Positions 40,836 to 54,035 of a stretch of DNA of 64,000 nt are shown piece after piece; position 1 is the first letter of the stretch, and each line of letters begins with the position of its first letter. The position numbers and the translations under genes were made by a program. This stretch comes from Sabethes cyaneus (taxonomy: Eukaryota > Arthropoda > Insecta > Diptera > Culicidae). The notes under the pieces are model-generated. The model searched no databases and was not told where the DNA came from. It saw only the letters and a list, made by a program, of their open reading frames with translations. The stretch is taken from the NCBI RefSeq assembly GCF_943734655.1, contig NC_071354.1, forward strand, positions 45,068,044 through 45,132,043, in the 5' to 3' direction.

Positions 40836-43800
40836 ACTTTGCTGTATCGGATTTTTCTAGATTTGTGTGTTTTCTTGATTTTTTCTAGATTCGTCACAAA
40901 CGTGATCATGAAATCCTTACCATCTAGAATTATGCTTCCTTCTACAAAAATATACGTGACCACGAGTCTTTCGTTGATTCTCTAATCACATGCAGACACA
41001 CACAATTCACAAAACATTTGCAAAAAATAGTGTTCTGTTCTAATAGCAGTAATATTATTACCATTTGCAACACAGTAAGGAAAACCTTTTACTTTTTCCC
41101 ACCCCCATAATCTTCCATCGTTGAAATGCATTAAATTTTTGTGAAATTGGAGAAAATGTGCGAGATATTATCACGATGATTACCAAAAAGCCAAACTCTA
41201 ACATACCTACGATGACGCATAGAAAACGCAGCGTAGGACGCATATCACAGTATTGATTCATTGCAGGGGTGGTGGTGGCTATCAGGACTACAATTATCGT
41301 TAAATGTTGCGCTGATGTCATACAATAGAGCGGTATTTCCTCTGTGTTTTCCATGCGTCATCTCTTCATTTCATATTTACAACCCACAAAAGACCCCCTC
41401 GACACTGGCAAAATCCCGATAAGATGGCTGGAAATGATTGTCGCTATGGCCGCCGCCCCAGGGCGGAATAGCCAAAGTGCCACTTTGGCCGGACAAAACT
41501 ATAATCGCGTCCGTCTACGCCTGACCGAGAAACTCGAAACAAGATGCTGCGTTAAGATGAAATCGATATTTTTAATGTGACCGACTCGGGGATATCGTGA
41601 TTCGCCCTCGTTCTTGTCGCTTAGCAGTTCGCTAATCGGTCGACCGAAAGTTCATCACTTGACGTAATCCATGTTTTCACAGCGAAACTTTGCAACAAAC
41701 TCGTAAAAACTGACGCCATTTCATTCCGCCGACGTCTCTCCGTGGGGAAAAAGCAATTTGGACACGTGGTACTACACTCATAAAATTTAATGGAGTAAAA
41801 TTATAAATTGTGATGAACTTTAGCGGCGCTGTCATAATTCATGCTCCTGCGGAAAGAAGCTAGCCAACCTGCTCTCGTACCCCCGCCGAACAGCATGCAG
41901 GTTGCATAGTTTGTTGCAAAAAATATGGTTCTTGCCCACGCATGGAAATATATATGAATAATTTCCGTAAAAAAATTGTCTGTTCCCTTACGTTGGTACA
42001 CACAGACCAATTCAGTGCTTTAAATCGTAAAGGAATGAGAGGAAAAGTTAAAAAAATAACTTTTGGCAATCAAAAGAAAATGTACCTTGCGGAGGCGCTG
42101 TTGCAAAGAAAAAATAAGATCCGGCCGTTAAAAGTTTTGGATCCAATTTTGAAGAAAAAAAAACTTTCAGTTGAATGTAAAGGTTCTTTTCTTTTAAGTA
42201 CATAGGAGAGTATATATATACTTTTAATGTCTGTACAATACAGTCGACTGGAATGCGATTATTTCTAGTTAAATAAAAACAGTAAAGGCACAAGTTATCT
42301 ATAGTTAATGGCTCAGTTTTTAAAGCCATGTTCAATAATAATATTTCTTCTAATGGAAATGTTACAATACGCAGATTGAATCCATTTTTTATTTGGAATA
42401 TAAAACAAGCTCGCCAACAGTTGACAATTCAATCTACGTCATCGTCTAGTTAAATACATAAATATCAGCCAACAGGCAAAAGCAGTTGGCGAGGCAAACC
42501 GCACTTTTCCATGATTGTACGCGTTTCATCATCTACCCACATGCCACAATCCATCTGATAAATAATACTATTGTAGCAACGTATGTTTGCCCTTCAAATT
42601 GATTTCGTGATTGCAAAACAAGCGTGGCTAAGAGTAGTCTAATGGTATACTTGTTGACAAAACAATCGAACCGCATGGCATGGCAGTCGGAAAAACATCC
42701 ACCACAGATTGTACGAACAACAACCAATGCATTTTGGTTGAACGAAATTTTGAATTTTGTTTGCCACCGCCCCTGCCAGGTGCTATTAGGCACCTGTATA
42801 ACCGTGAATTAGGTAATCTTGTTTTTTAGTCAACCCAACAACAACATCAACAACAACAACAACCGTTAAACCCAAGTCAATGCAGCAAATGACCCAACGA
42901 ACAGAGCACCGGCGCCATAGAGGAAGAATTGAATATAAGTACCGTAATCGAGACCCATTTGTTTTGTGGTGGGGCGTCGAGCCTAAGAGGAAAAAACTGA
43001 AAAACAAAAGCTGCAAGAGTTTTACACATTTTTCCATTTATTTTTATGTTCCATAATGCACTAAAACTGTAATTAAATAGGTACATTTCTATTATACTTT
43101 TACGTTTTTCCGTTTTGATTCAAACTTCGAACACTTAAGTAAGCTATGCTGAAACTTTGTTCAAAGAAAAATATTCGATTTTTTTGTTTTCTACCCCCTT
43201 AAATGGTGTAACAGCATAACAATTTTTTTTTCTTTTCGTGAAAAAACGTTCAAAAGAAAGATAAAATATTGTTTTTCACTAAAAAACCTGATTAACAAAG
43301 GTTCCTTTCACCACTAGGTGGATACCTTTATTATACCATTTTATTTGTCATTTGATATGGACATTTCCACCTCAAATATTATTTTTGATTAGAATGAAGT
43401 GTTTCTGATACGTTGGATACCACTCAAGGATTCATTTTCCATTAAACATAATTTCTTCGTCACGAATAACTTTTCAAAAGGACACATTTAGAAATGAAAT
43501 TATTTTTTTATTATATCTTAAAACTACTTTTATTTGATCAAAATGATGCCAAAGAAAAAGTTATGGGAAATTATTTTCAGAAAAAAATGTAATGAAATAA
43601 AAAACATCGCAAAATCATGATAAACATCATAAAAGTTAATTTTCTCAAAATATTTGCTCCTACTCTGAAATCTGGTAAAGGCCTACTTATGGACACTATT
43701 TCCGGTATTTTTTGTAAAACTAACAAAAATGCAAAGTATCCGATAACTGTGAAACGACGAATTTGAACCAAATTTGGTAAGATTGCGTTTAAGGTCAGAA

Positions 43801-43924
43801 AGCAAAAATCCTAAATTAGGTGCTGATTGGTCCTCCCCATGATTGGAAGGATGGAATGTCCTGTATTGTGAAGGCTTTTTATATTCATTTGCTTATAGAT
43901 AAATATGCAAATATTAGGTTTAGC
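40836..43924. other. Unassigned DNA with one GC-rich patch
   Basis: No gene or complete element recognised in ~3 kb. A GC- and CpG-richer patch at 41385-41560 has an open plus-strand frame (41344-41577) without any known domain. A short CAA microsatellite lies at 42832-42866. Confidence 0.4.
42832..42866 (+). repeat. CAA microsatellite
   Basis: About eleven CAA/CAT triplets (acccaacaacaacatcaacaac). Confidence 0.85.
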
Positions 43925-44955
43925 AAGAAACTATCTCTTTATATAAGAGGCTTATGTCTGTACCGAAAACCAGGTCTCTGACAGGACGTCATAAGAGGCT
44001 TATCGGTAACTAAAAACAGGTCCCTGACAGGACGTCATGCTTTCGTAGCAATGGGTTGTATTCTCAGTCACCTCACTGCTCGACTGCTGGACTGCTCGAT
44101 TTCTCAACTGGTTGACTAGATTGCCCGACTGGACTGGTCGATTAGACTGCTCGACTGGACTTCTTAACTGAACTGTTCACTTCGACTGCTCGACTAAACT
44201 GCTTGATTGGACAGATCGACTCGACTGCTTGACTGAACAGCTCGATTTAACTGCTCGAGTGGACTATTCGACGTAACTACTCAATTCGACTGCTTGACAC
44301 ATTTGGTTGACTTACTACTCGACCCGACTGCTCGACTTAACTGCACGATTGAACTGCTCGACTAAACTGTTCGATTCGACAGCTCGACTGGACTGCTTGA
44401 CAGGACAGCGTGATTCATCTGCTCGTACTGCTTGACTCAACTACTCGATTAGACTATTCTAATCGGCTGCTCGCCTCAACTGCTCAACCCGATTACTCGA
44501 TTCAACTGCTCGACTAGACTACTTGATTTGATTGCTCGACTCATCTGACAGCTTGATTCAACAACTTGACTAGTCTGCTCGACTTAACTGCTCAATTAAA
44601 CTGCTCGACTGGACTGCTCGATTTGACTGCTCGACTTGACTGCTCGACTTGACCACTCGATTTAACTGCTCGACCGGACTGCTTGATTGAACAGCTTGAA
44701 ACAACTGCTCGACTAGACTGCTCGACTTGACTGTTCGACTCGACTGCTCGACCCAACTGCTTGACTCGAATGCTTGATTCGACTAATCGACTCGCCTGCT
44801 CAACTCGATTGCATGTCGCGATATCACATGGTCGGTGTTCAGACCGGACCAATTCGCAAAATTTTAAAAAATGAGTTAATGATAGTAAACGATCAAGTAT
44901 TTTCTTAGCAACATTTTACTCTAATCAGACTACATAAATGTTGCAAACAGCCAGA
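43925..44955 (-). repeat. Inverted second copy of the 13-bp composite repeat
   Basis: Reading left to right on the plus strand: the reverse complement of the tail (43925-44075, 'ctatctctttatataagagg'), then an array of GACTGCTCGACTY-type 13-bp units (44076-44815, about 57 units), then a family A MITE end (44829-44955). The order is that of 3177-4480 in reverse, so the whole composite was dispersed as a unit or arose from one element. Frames through the array (EQSSRAVKSS-like repeats) are artefacts. Confidence 0.88.
44829..44955 (+). mobile_element. MITE, family A, copy 3 (one end only)
   Basis: Starts TGGTCGGTGTTCAGACCGGA and contains acattttactctaatcagac and 'tacataaatgttgcaaa'. It loses similarity to copy 1 after 'acagccaga', and no second TIR was found. 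Confidence 0.75.
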
Positions 44956-45399
44956 AGTTTTTATTCAGTCAAATAGAATCCAATACGACCATAAAAACTA
45001 TTTGTTTCAGTTTCCTTCTGGCTATGACTTCTATGTACAACATCTTAGAGATATATTATGCAACATAAGAACTCAAAGAACTAATACAAAGATTAAACAT
45101 CTACGCAAACACTGGTCAATGGAATGTATCCGAAGTTTTCTGAATTCTGAACAGCCATTTATATTTTCCGGATCGTAAGATTCGGGCTCAACTAGTTTCC
45201 ACATATTCACATTCAAATTCCAATAAAAAATAATCGAGTCAAAAATGGTTTTTTCAGCGTTGTAAGCTAGAAATGCAATAAAAAAAATCGTGTGCAAAGT
45301 TTTGGAGCAGAATTGATTTTAAAGTGGCTTCTTTAAACAAATTATTATATTTCGCAACCAGTAAGCGATAGATATGCAACAAAGTTACTTAGTTTAGTG
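44956..45399. other. Unassigned AT-rich DNA
   Basis: No recognisable feature. Confidence 0.4.
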
Positions 45400-46080
45400 T
45401 ATTCTACAATTTTCGCGAAGACACTGTATATTTTGGGCGAATTAAAAAACAAAAATTTGTGTCATCCTATTAGGCGGATTCACAGTCACCTTAAAAATGT
45501 AAGAAAATGTGTTATATTTTATTAATAAACTGCTCCAAAGAAACACCCGTTGAAAAATTTCACATTTTTACGCTATTTAATGTCGCGTTTTTGAAGTTTG
45601 ATCCCACTGATTTATATAAGTTTAGCTTTCTTGAATAAATTTTATCCATCATTTTAAAATATCTCGTGACCAGTAAAACCAATTCTTATGAAATTTTGCA
45701 GGTATATTTGCAGTATTAAAACCTCTCGTTTGATACAAAAATAATTATTTTGATGTGTTGTACACGATTGCTCATAACTTTCAAGCTAAACGTCCAATCA
45801 AAAAACAAATTAATAGTGATCTACCAGGCTATATTATCTTTCAAAAGTGATTAATAGCGCGTAAATCGGTTTGGCCATCTCTGAGAAACAGGCGAACATT
45901 TGTATCTTGTAAAAATAGGGTTTTTGAGGCAAACTTTTAAACTACTTGTTTGTTTCCAATAAAACTTGTTTAAAAGTTTAGTAATAGTAAGAGCTTTCAT
46001 TTGATACTAAGATCGTTGAAATTGGTTGTGTGGTTCCGGAGAAAATCGTGTCAGGTAGGTTGTACATTTTTGCTTAATAA
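45400..46080 (-). repeat. Dispersed ~300-bp-monomer repeat, inverted relative to 55528-56460
   Basis: Shares in inverted orientation 'acgtccaatcaaaaaacaaa', 'gatctaccaggctatatta', 'cggtttggccatctctgaga' and 'ttccggagaaaatcgtgtca' with the right-hand locus, as well as 'gaagacactgta' and 'aggcggattcacagtcacc'-like outer parts. No coding content. Confidence 0.8.
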
Positions 46081-46165
46081 GGCTTATACAAATTTGAAAA
46101 AAAAGTTTATGTCGCCCCCCTCCCCTTCAAAAATTTTCGAAATGTGAAGGGGCAAAAAAATAAAG

Positions 46166-46417
46166 TCTCGGACAATTTTTCAAATAGAGCTATGTGACAA
46201 TGAGAGATTCTCTTCGCGTCTCCTCATTTCCGCTGTTTACGGCGATACTAATGCATTTTAACACATCAGTTTTGCATGAATCGGTTGCCGAAGTCACTAG
46301 TAAGCTGAATGTTTTGAAAATTTTCTTTTCGATGCATTGACCGTGAAAAGAGGAAGAGTGGAGCCTCGAAGAAAATCTCTCATTGTCACATAGGTCTATT
46401 TGAAAAATTACCCGAGA
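46166..46417. mobile_element. 252-bp MITE with ~50-bp terminal inverted repeats
   Basis: The left arm (tctcgg.. aatttttcaaatag, then atgtgacaatgagagatt) and the right arm, its near-perfect reverse complement ending cccgaga, enclose ~150 bp of AT-rich sequence. Flanking duplications are uncertain. It sits between two dispersed repeats. Confidence 0.85.
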
Positions 46418-46429
46418 AGTGTTATATTA

Positions 46430-47590
46430 TTATGTTGCATTCTTGAGTGATAAGCAGATTTTTACAGTTCAACGAGTTTACATCTCTAAATTATCCAATA
46501 TGTGCAAAGTTAAAACAATTATCCTGTTAGCCTTGATCAACTTTCTTTCACCAATTAAGCTTTCTGGTTCCTGCTACATGTCACAGGCGACTATTTTGCT
46601 TGATCTTGAAGTTCCCGACAACAAAAATTGGGGTGCTTGCAATCAGACTTTTGGCTCCATTTGCTTTAAATTTCGTTCCATTTTGATTCAACTTGTTTTA
46701 AAAGAACCGAATTAGATTGAGGCAAAAATCAATCAAACAATATATGAGTGAAATTTGGTACCGCTTTTGACGGAGATTAGACACTCCAGAATATCAGCTA
46801 CCGGTGCTTTCAGGGCTCCAAATTGGTCGTTTTATTCCATAGTTTCCAAGTACAACCCTCTCAAAGATACAGTTTTTTTTCATGCATTAGATGCATGCAG
46901 AAAGGACGTCACTGAACTGTTCGAAACTTGCAATTTTCGAAACGCTTTGCATATACAAAGGTAAATACGTTATTGTTGGAGAACAAGCATCACCTGAGGA
47001 ATGGCCAGATATTCATGACTAAAAGGTTGGCCAAGAAACAAGCCGTTTCAAACGAATAGTTTTAGAGATATGTTTTCTTAAAACATGTCGGTAGCACTGC
47101 ATTCCAAGTAAAAAAGTTGTACGGCCTAAATTCACATTTTCACACAATGATTAGATTGCGATACTCTTTCGTGGTTACCGAGTTCTGAACTAGTAAACGA
47201 CACGGATTTGGGTTATTCAAAAAAACAAGGTAACTAACCGACTGACACGTAAGTTCAAAGCAAAATTCAAGTGAAGTTATACGTTTGTGGCTCCCTAAGG
47301 TGATCCTGTGGCACTCCACTATTATCAAACTGGTTCATCTCTACAAGGATGCTTTCTTTTTGTGCTTGAGTCGAAAAATTTTAAAGTTTGGACTGGTTTG
47401 AACTGGAGTTTAAGTACTGTACAACATTTTTGTACTAAATTCATAATAATATGGTTAAATAAATGCTGGTTTATTGTCTTTTGTTTAGTTATTGAAGGTT
47501 TGATGTTATTATTTTTTTCTTGCTGCTGCCCCCCCCCCTCAACAATATTTTGGGACCAGGACATAAACTTTTTTTCAAATTTGTATAAGC
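46430..47590 (+). repeat. Dispersed repeat D, copy 1 (inverted at 61150-62680)
   Basis: Many blocks match, inverted, the 61150-62680 locus: 'gcatgcagaaaggacgtcac', 'ccattcctcaggtgatg', 'ttcgtggttaccgag', 'ctccctaaggtgatcctg' and 'aaacttttttcaaatttgta'. This copy lacks the ~500-bp RNase H segment present there (junction at ~46950-46965). The short frames at 46419-46715 and 46755-46964 show no domain. Confidence 0.8.
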
Positions 47591-47599
47591 CTAAACAAA

Positions 47600-48022
<423 letters not shown>

Positions 48023-48177
48023 GTATTTGTTGCATGTGGACAAGTAAGAGAGTGTATGTATGAGCATGATATTGATAAATATTACTAGTAATATTGATAA
48101 ATATTACTATTTTGTGTGCAATTTAAAATTGATATTTTTCGGTTCACCGAAAAGTTTAAAATTTAAAATTTAAAAAA

Positions 48178-49642
48178 CTATTTAAATGCTTTTTATCATT
48201 AAAGAAGTCCTACCAACCAAATTTCGTACGTTTTTTCATGCGACGAAGAAGAAAATGTCGACTAATCGTTTTAATTTCCGTCAATCATAAATGAAAATAA
48301 TTCACGCAAGACATTGTCGTAATTCTACAGCTAGGAAAACTTGCCTGACCTGCAGAAATTTTGCATAATAACATTTGTCATGCCGTCCTACACAAATACA
48401 TGCGCGTTAGCTTCGTAAACATTGTTATGATTTTTAGTTCTAACTTCGGACGATAAAAAATTTTGATGGACGGATTTTAAAACGGTACGACGAATTTAAG
48501 AAATAAAGTCAGTCGCGTAATTTCAATAATATGCTTTAATAATCGCTTTTCAATGATATCAAAGTTCACGGATCGGAAGGTAAGTGTGTTTTAGTCAAAT
48601 CAGCACAAGAACTTTTGGAATATTCATTAAATCCATCCAACAAATGATGAAAATTAGAATGGTTTTGCTTATTTCGACGGGAATTAGAAATAAACCCTAC
48701 ATGCAGTTTATAAATATTGGCAATTAACTACAAAACTATAGATATTGAAACTACCTAATTGTTGTATGTGAAGTATTTAGAAAAAAGTTATATTGTGCTT
48801 TACAGCTTTTTAACGAGTCCTAAGCAAGTTCATATTTTAATAATAACACTAGTTAACAAAATAAAACAAAAAGTGTGAACTGAGCAAGATGAAGGCGATT
48901 TTTCATGTAAAATTGACCGCTGAATCCGAAAATGTGGTCAGAAAAATTTAAAGTAGAATAGTTTTTGAGATATGCACCATAGTTCAAATTTTGCTTAAAG
49001 AAAGAAAGTACAATAAATACAATTTTCTCCGGCTGCGGTGCACCAATTTTAAATCTCTTTTTTTCATATTAAAGAGGAGAAAATTTTCTATTGACTAGTT
49101 GAACTTTACTTTTCTGTAAGAATAATAGTACTGTAGATATTTGAGAATTTGTTTACAACAAAACAAAAAAGAACGCATTTATTTGGAATAATTTCAACTT
49201 TATCAAAGATTTTAGACACGATTAACGCATTTTAAAACTTTTATTTTATATGGGCCTCAAAGACCGATAAAAAACAAAGAAATCATGGGGTTAATGATAA
49301 AAATCGGTTGAAAATTGTAAAAGCTATGACCATTTTACTAAAATAGTAATATATTATTTGAATTTTTGAGTCACCGGTCAATTATGTGTGCAATTCAAAA
49401 TTGATATTTTTCGGTGAACCGTATTTGTGTAGGACGGCATGACAAATGTTATTATGCAAAATTTCTGCAGGTCAGGCAAGTTTTCCTAGCTGTACAATTA
49501 CGACAATGTCTTGCGTGAATTATTTTCAGTTATGATTGACGGAAATTAAAACGATTAGTCGACATTTTCTTCTTCGTCGCATGAAAAAACGTAGGAAATT
49601 TGGTTGGTAGGACTTCTTTAATGATAAAAAGCATTTAAATAG
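48178..49642. mobile_element. Foldback-type element with ~222-bp terminal inverted repeats
   Basis: The left arm (48178-48399) and right arm (49421-49642) are inverted copies at ~95% identity by eye. They begin CTATTTAAATGCTTTTTATC and end at cctacacaaatac. About 1.0 kb of AT-rich interior lacks a recognisable gene. 'tttaaaattgatatttttcgg' is found just outside the left arm (~48122) and again inside next to the right arm (~49397). Very long inverted arms with no transposase are typical of Foldback-like or non-autonomous elements. Confidence 0.9.
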
Positions 49643-50410
49643 ATCTTAGCTCACTTTGATTGATCGCGTATGATAGACAACAAACTAAAATACTAGGGAA
49701 TAACTAGTTTTTCACAATTGTCATAAAAATGCTGATATTTTTAATAATTTGTGTTAGATAGGAAGGGAATAGGTAATTACGACGAAGCAGCAACATACGC
49801 TACTACTTCTGAAACAAGTTGACTTTGTACAGCTTTATAATCAAGTTAATTCATTTTCCCAAAGGAAAAACCGAAAAAACCTGATATTATTCATGGTTGT
49901 TCGAAGTTTCGATCTTCAAACACTTTAATTAACTTAATAACTTTAATGTAACGCATGAAATATTGAATTTTAACCATGCTTTAGTAGATACCTACTTTGA
50001 ACTTATCTAATAATCGCGAAACGGGAAGGTAAAACGTTCTAAAATGGGAAAAATAATTACTTTTACGCGAAATGCTAACCAAGTTAGTTTTTTCCAGTGC
50101 CTGCTGATTTTTTACAAGGAGTTTTACAGTTCTACCTCACCGAATAGAAGACTTTCTACCGAACACGGTAGTAGGTACCTATACATTAAGCATAATATCT
50201 TATCATTTTAGCGATACTAACGAGCATTTTATTCTGAAGTATTCGAAGTTTGAGACTGTTCCAGTTTAAATCAGAACGGTATTTGGTATTGAGACATGGA
50301 ATCTCCGTAAAATCGAAGACTTCAGAACTCAAGACTAGGCATAGTAGATGGCTCGCAAATACACAGCAAAGGACGATGCTGCTAACGGCATTTTTTATCT
50401 CAAAGGAGTT
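49643..50410. other. Unassigned AT-rich DNA
   Basis: No recognisable gene or repeat. Confidence 0.4.
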
Positions 50411-50414
50411 ACTT

Positions 50415-51682
50415 AGGGTAAAGAACTAGTTTTAAGCAGTCTAAGCGGGTCACTGATTGTTTTACCTTATTACAAGCGATGGGTTGACTAAGTGGGGGAT
50501 ATCAGCATACCAATCTTCAAGCTGTTACCATTGGAAGACACTATTGTTGAGCTAAACTTTTGATTTTTCGCTTTAAAAGTTGGAGCGGCGGAACTAATTT
50601 TGAACAGACCGAACCCATTTTCACCCGCAAGGTGCTTTTTTAAGCAATCCTGAATTCTGAATTTTTTTACGTCCCCTTAAAAAATCCCTCGAACTTTTCC
50701 CCCTATTCAGTAAGTTCGCGTTCCTATCCGCAACCTACTAATCGGCATCTGATGCGTAATCGGCATAGCGTATCGGCATAGATGCGTAAAATTCCATCTG
50801 TCTAAATTGTTTATCGGGGCATACACTCACCGCACCGTTCGGCAAACGGTATTCGTCATCTCTTTTATTCTCTGGTGTTCTTATGGGAAACTGCGAGTTT
50901 GACGTCTCACTCGCTGTTCATAAGGATGGTGGGAGAACAAAAGAGGTAAACATATAGCAGTACAAACGATCCGACTCAGAACAGTGTTATCAAAGCAAAT
51001 AATATTGAAACACATCGTTGCTTTATTAAATCACTGAGAAAATCTTCGAAAATTATTGAAAAAGCTGACTTTTGTGTTGTTTTTAATAAAGAAAAATTAA
51101 TTATGAACATACATTTCTCTTGAAAGTATTGAACCACGTTTTCACCATAGGAGGTTTCAGTTAATTTCAAACTTAAAATTCTTATTTCCAGAACCGAAAC
51201 AGTGTCTTGGCAACACGATAGTTCATCAGTTGTGCTGCAGCTGCTGCTACTGGTGAACAGGTTCCATCAATTCAGAATTTGTTTTCAGTTTTGTTAGAAA
51301 ATAATAAAACTTTCGGCTAGTGACAAAGCCTTAGATAATAGAAAAAAAGAGACTGAATAATATGGTATGTGACAATTGAGTGCTTGACTTTCAGAGTGGT
51401 TGTAATCAGTGCTGAAAATTTGATGAATTCGTCAGTAGCAAGGTGGCGATTGCTGAAGAGCAGCTGAAAAATATACGTTTTTGGACAACAATTTTTAATT
51501 CATCATATTTCTTGTCGGAAACCCAATAAATTGTGTTTGTGTGAATCAAATGTATGGTTAAGTGATTTGTGAAGATGGTCCTATCAAAAGATTTTGAAAA
51601 TATAAATAAAAAAGTGCATTTTCGGCTCATTTATGTTCAACTGATTAAAATAGGTGACACTGCTTAACTCGTTCCTTACCCT
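50415..51682 (-). mobile_element. TIR DNA transposon, copy 2, with ACTT target duplication
   Basis: Inverted copy of 9013-10298 along its whole length, with ends AGGGTAAAGAACTAGTTTTA and (right, reverse-complemented) AGGGTAAGGAACGAGTTAAG. ACTT occurs directly outside both ends (50411-50414 and 51683-51686), indicating a 4-bp target duplication. It lacks a long ORF. Two frames shared with copy 1 (at 51406-51630 and 50976-51170, minus) have no transposase motif. Confidence 0.88.
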
Positions 51683-51705
51683 ACTTACTTTTTCGGCGAT
51701 AATTC

Positions 51706-52010
51706 GCTTATCGAATCCATGCCGAATTCAGAAGCCGTCTCCACATTTCTCGGTCTTGGGCTGCCGCTCTCCAGTCGCCCCTAACACACACTGCTCTAGC
51801 ATCCTCGTCAACAGCGCTCATCCAATGGGTACCGGGTTTACTTCGAAGTCGTCGGCCTCTGTCTGCTAAATATTGTTTTCGCTGGTCCCCCATCCGGCAT
51901 CCTTGTTACGTGGCAAGCCCATTGTAGCCTGCCGTGTTTTAGACGCTTCACAATATGTGCATCTTTGTATACTTAGTACTGCGCCACACTCTTACGTCTA
52001 ATATGCCGCC
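51706..52010 (-). pseudogene. Non-LTR retrotransposon ORF2 C-terminal fragment
   Basis: On the minus strand one frame reads IVKRLKHGRLQWACHVTRMP then DGGPAKTIFSRQRPTTSK. After a frame change comes KPGTHWMSAVDEDARAV and then DWRAAAQDREMWRRLLNSAW. This is the terminal 'RLRWAGHVxRM ... RxxxRW-DVDxDAR ... DWRxxAxDRxxWRxLLxxA' module of arthropod non-LTR elements. RT and endonuclease are absent. It abuts the TIR element that ends at 51682. Confidence 0.88.
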
Positions 52011-52797
52011 AAGAATTGATCTCACGCTTAAAAACGCTAAGGGAATATTTATCGAGACATTGCACAACAAATGCGTGCAAATTTATTTTAGATTCAATAA
52101 ACCAAAATAATATTTGTTTTCCAGATTCGGGATAACGAAATATAAATATATCCGTTAAATACTAAAAAAACACTGTGATTGTCGAGTTGGTGAAATTTTT
52201 CCAAATTGTAGAAAAAGAAACAATCTTATTGCTCGAACCGGTCGATTAAGTGCTGTGGTGTACGGGCTTTATAAATTAATGTTCAACCTACAACGACCCG
52301 AACAACCAAGGATTTACCTCGCTTTAATGTACCTCGGTGTCACCGAGTGCCGCCAGGGCATTGTTTGGATTAACTTGAAATAACCTTTTCAGCGTAAAGG
52401 TTGGACGTTGGAGCCCTTCAATGCTACGTCGGCTAGCTGTTTGGGGCCAACCTTGTGCCAGTTCTGCTATGGGCCATGTAGCCACCACGATAGGTCGCAG
52501 TTCTTCGAACAAGTGCCTACAATCGTTGCACAATCAACGCGACAAGCACTTTTCAAAGGTGGCGCAACATTCAACTGATTGAAATAGTGAATGGTTTTCA
52601 GCGAAATAATTTGAATCCCAAGGTTTGTATTCACAATTAGTAAATCTGTTCAATGAAAGATAACAACTAGAAAATGGTTCAGAATAAAATTGAAAAATAT
52701 TTCGACGCATTGTAAGATAATGGGAAATTATCCTAAACACCACCCGATTCAATCTACTATGCATGATTTGCTTTTAATTGAAACAAGAGACGCCGCT
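52011..52797. other. Unassigned DNA
   Basis: No gene recognised; the minus frame at 52324-52533 has no domain. Confidence 0.4.
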
Positions 52798-52960
52798 GCC
52801 GCCGTCCGTCGTCGTCGTCGTCGGTGACCTCTTTCGAGCGGTTTATAAATGGCGAACAAACCACCGAGAGATTGCGGCCTCTAGCCGATGCCGAAGCAAC
52901 TAATACACTATCACCGGCGTACACACAGCGCATACACGCTAGCGGCTGCGGCTTACCATT
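52798..52960. other. GC-rich island with CGT repeats and a TATA-like box
   Basis: Starts with a short (GTC)n run (~52801-52823) and contains 'tttataaatggcg' at ~52842 followed by CpG-rich sequence to ~52960. In AT-rich dipteran DNA such a patch with a TATAAA string may be a promoter and 5' UTR, but no downstream coding exon is visible. Weak call. Confidence 0.25.
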
Positions 52961-54035
52961 TGGAATGTGGGTCAACTGTCTGACCGAGTAGATAGATATA
53001 GAAGCGATATTTTGAAGTACTTCAATCGGAAATAGGTCAACCAACTGTCGTCTTCAAGTGTGCTGCTGATCCGTTCGAACTTGTCGCAGTTTGCACAAAA
53101 CAGTTGAAATCGTAAGAAAACCCAACAATATGAGCGAATATGGAACTGTGATATGCAAATCATTCGAAATCAACAAAATAATCAAAAACTTCCATATAAA
53201 GTAGCTGATGACACCGAAGGTTTGTCTTGTCGTGTTTCATTGATACAATGATACGTGATCCTGAAGTGTCAATCAGTTCGATCGTGAGGATGAATTCGAA
53301 AAGCGCTGTAAAAAAGTGAAATATTGCCAAATAATTTTTATTACCCAATGTACCTACCTACGGCGAAAATAAACCAGCAAATCACGTAATCGAAATTCAT
53401 ATCGAAGGTTGGATGATTTTTAGTACCGCTCCAGCAGCGGCCGTTGTTTACGTTTGGTGAATATCATTCGATGGCATGTGGTTTTGCGATTTAAAATCTT
53501 TATGTTGGTACCGGAAATCTGCACTATACATGTATTATGTATACTACAGTACAGACGACTGTGGGAATAAATGTGAAGCCAATTGTTTGATAAAAAAAAT
53601 AACTGTATGAATTAAAGATATGTTCTTCGAAAGCCGAACAATGTAACGTAGCAGAATTTTGGGTCCCTGCTGTTAAAAATTGATTTGATAATTCAGATTA
53701 TTTTGAAACTTTGGCATATAGCTTGATTTAAGGTTCAAACACGCTTCATTGATTTCTGGAATTTGAAAAGCGGTTTTTATACACAAAGCAAAAGATATGT
53801 TCATGAAAATTTATTATTGTATTCTTTGCATCTGTCGGAACACAATGATAAATTTTCGTGAACATAACTTTTGTTTTGAGCATAAAAATTGCTTTTGAAA
53901 TCCCAGAAATCAATGTCGCGTGTTTGAATCATATTGATAATATTAATAAATGTAATAAACTGAATAGGTATGTATTATTGTTTTCAAAAATCGAACAATA
54001 ATTCTAGTTTTTGGTTTTACTAAACATGAACTTCT
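52961..54035. other. Unassigned AT-rich DNA
   Basis: No recognisable gene or repeat. Confidence 0.4.
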
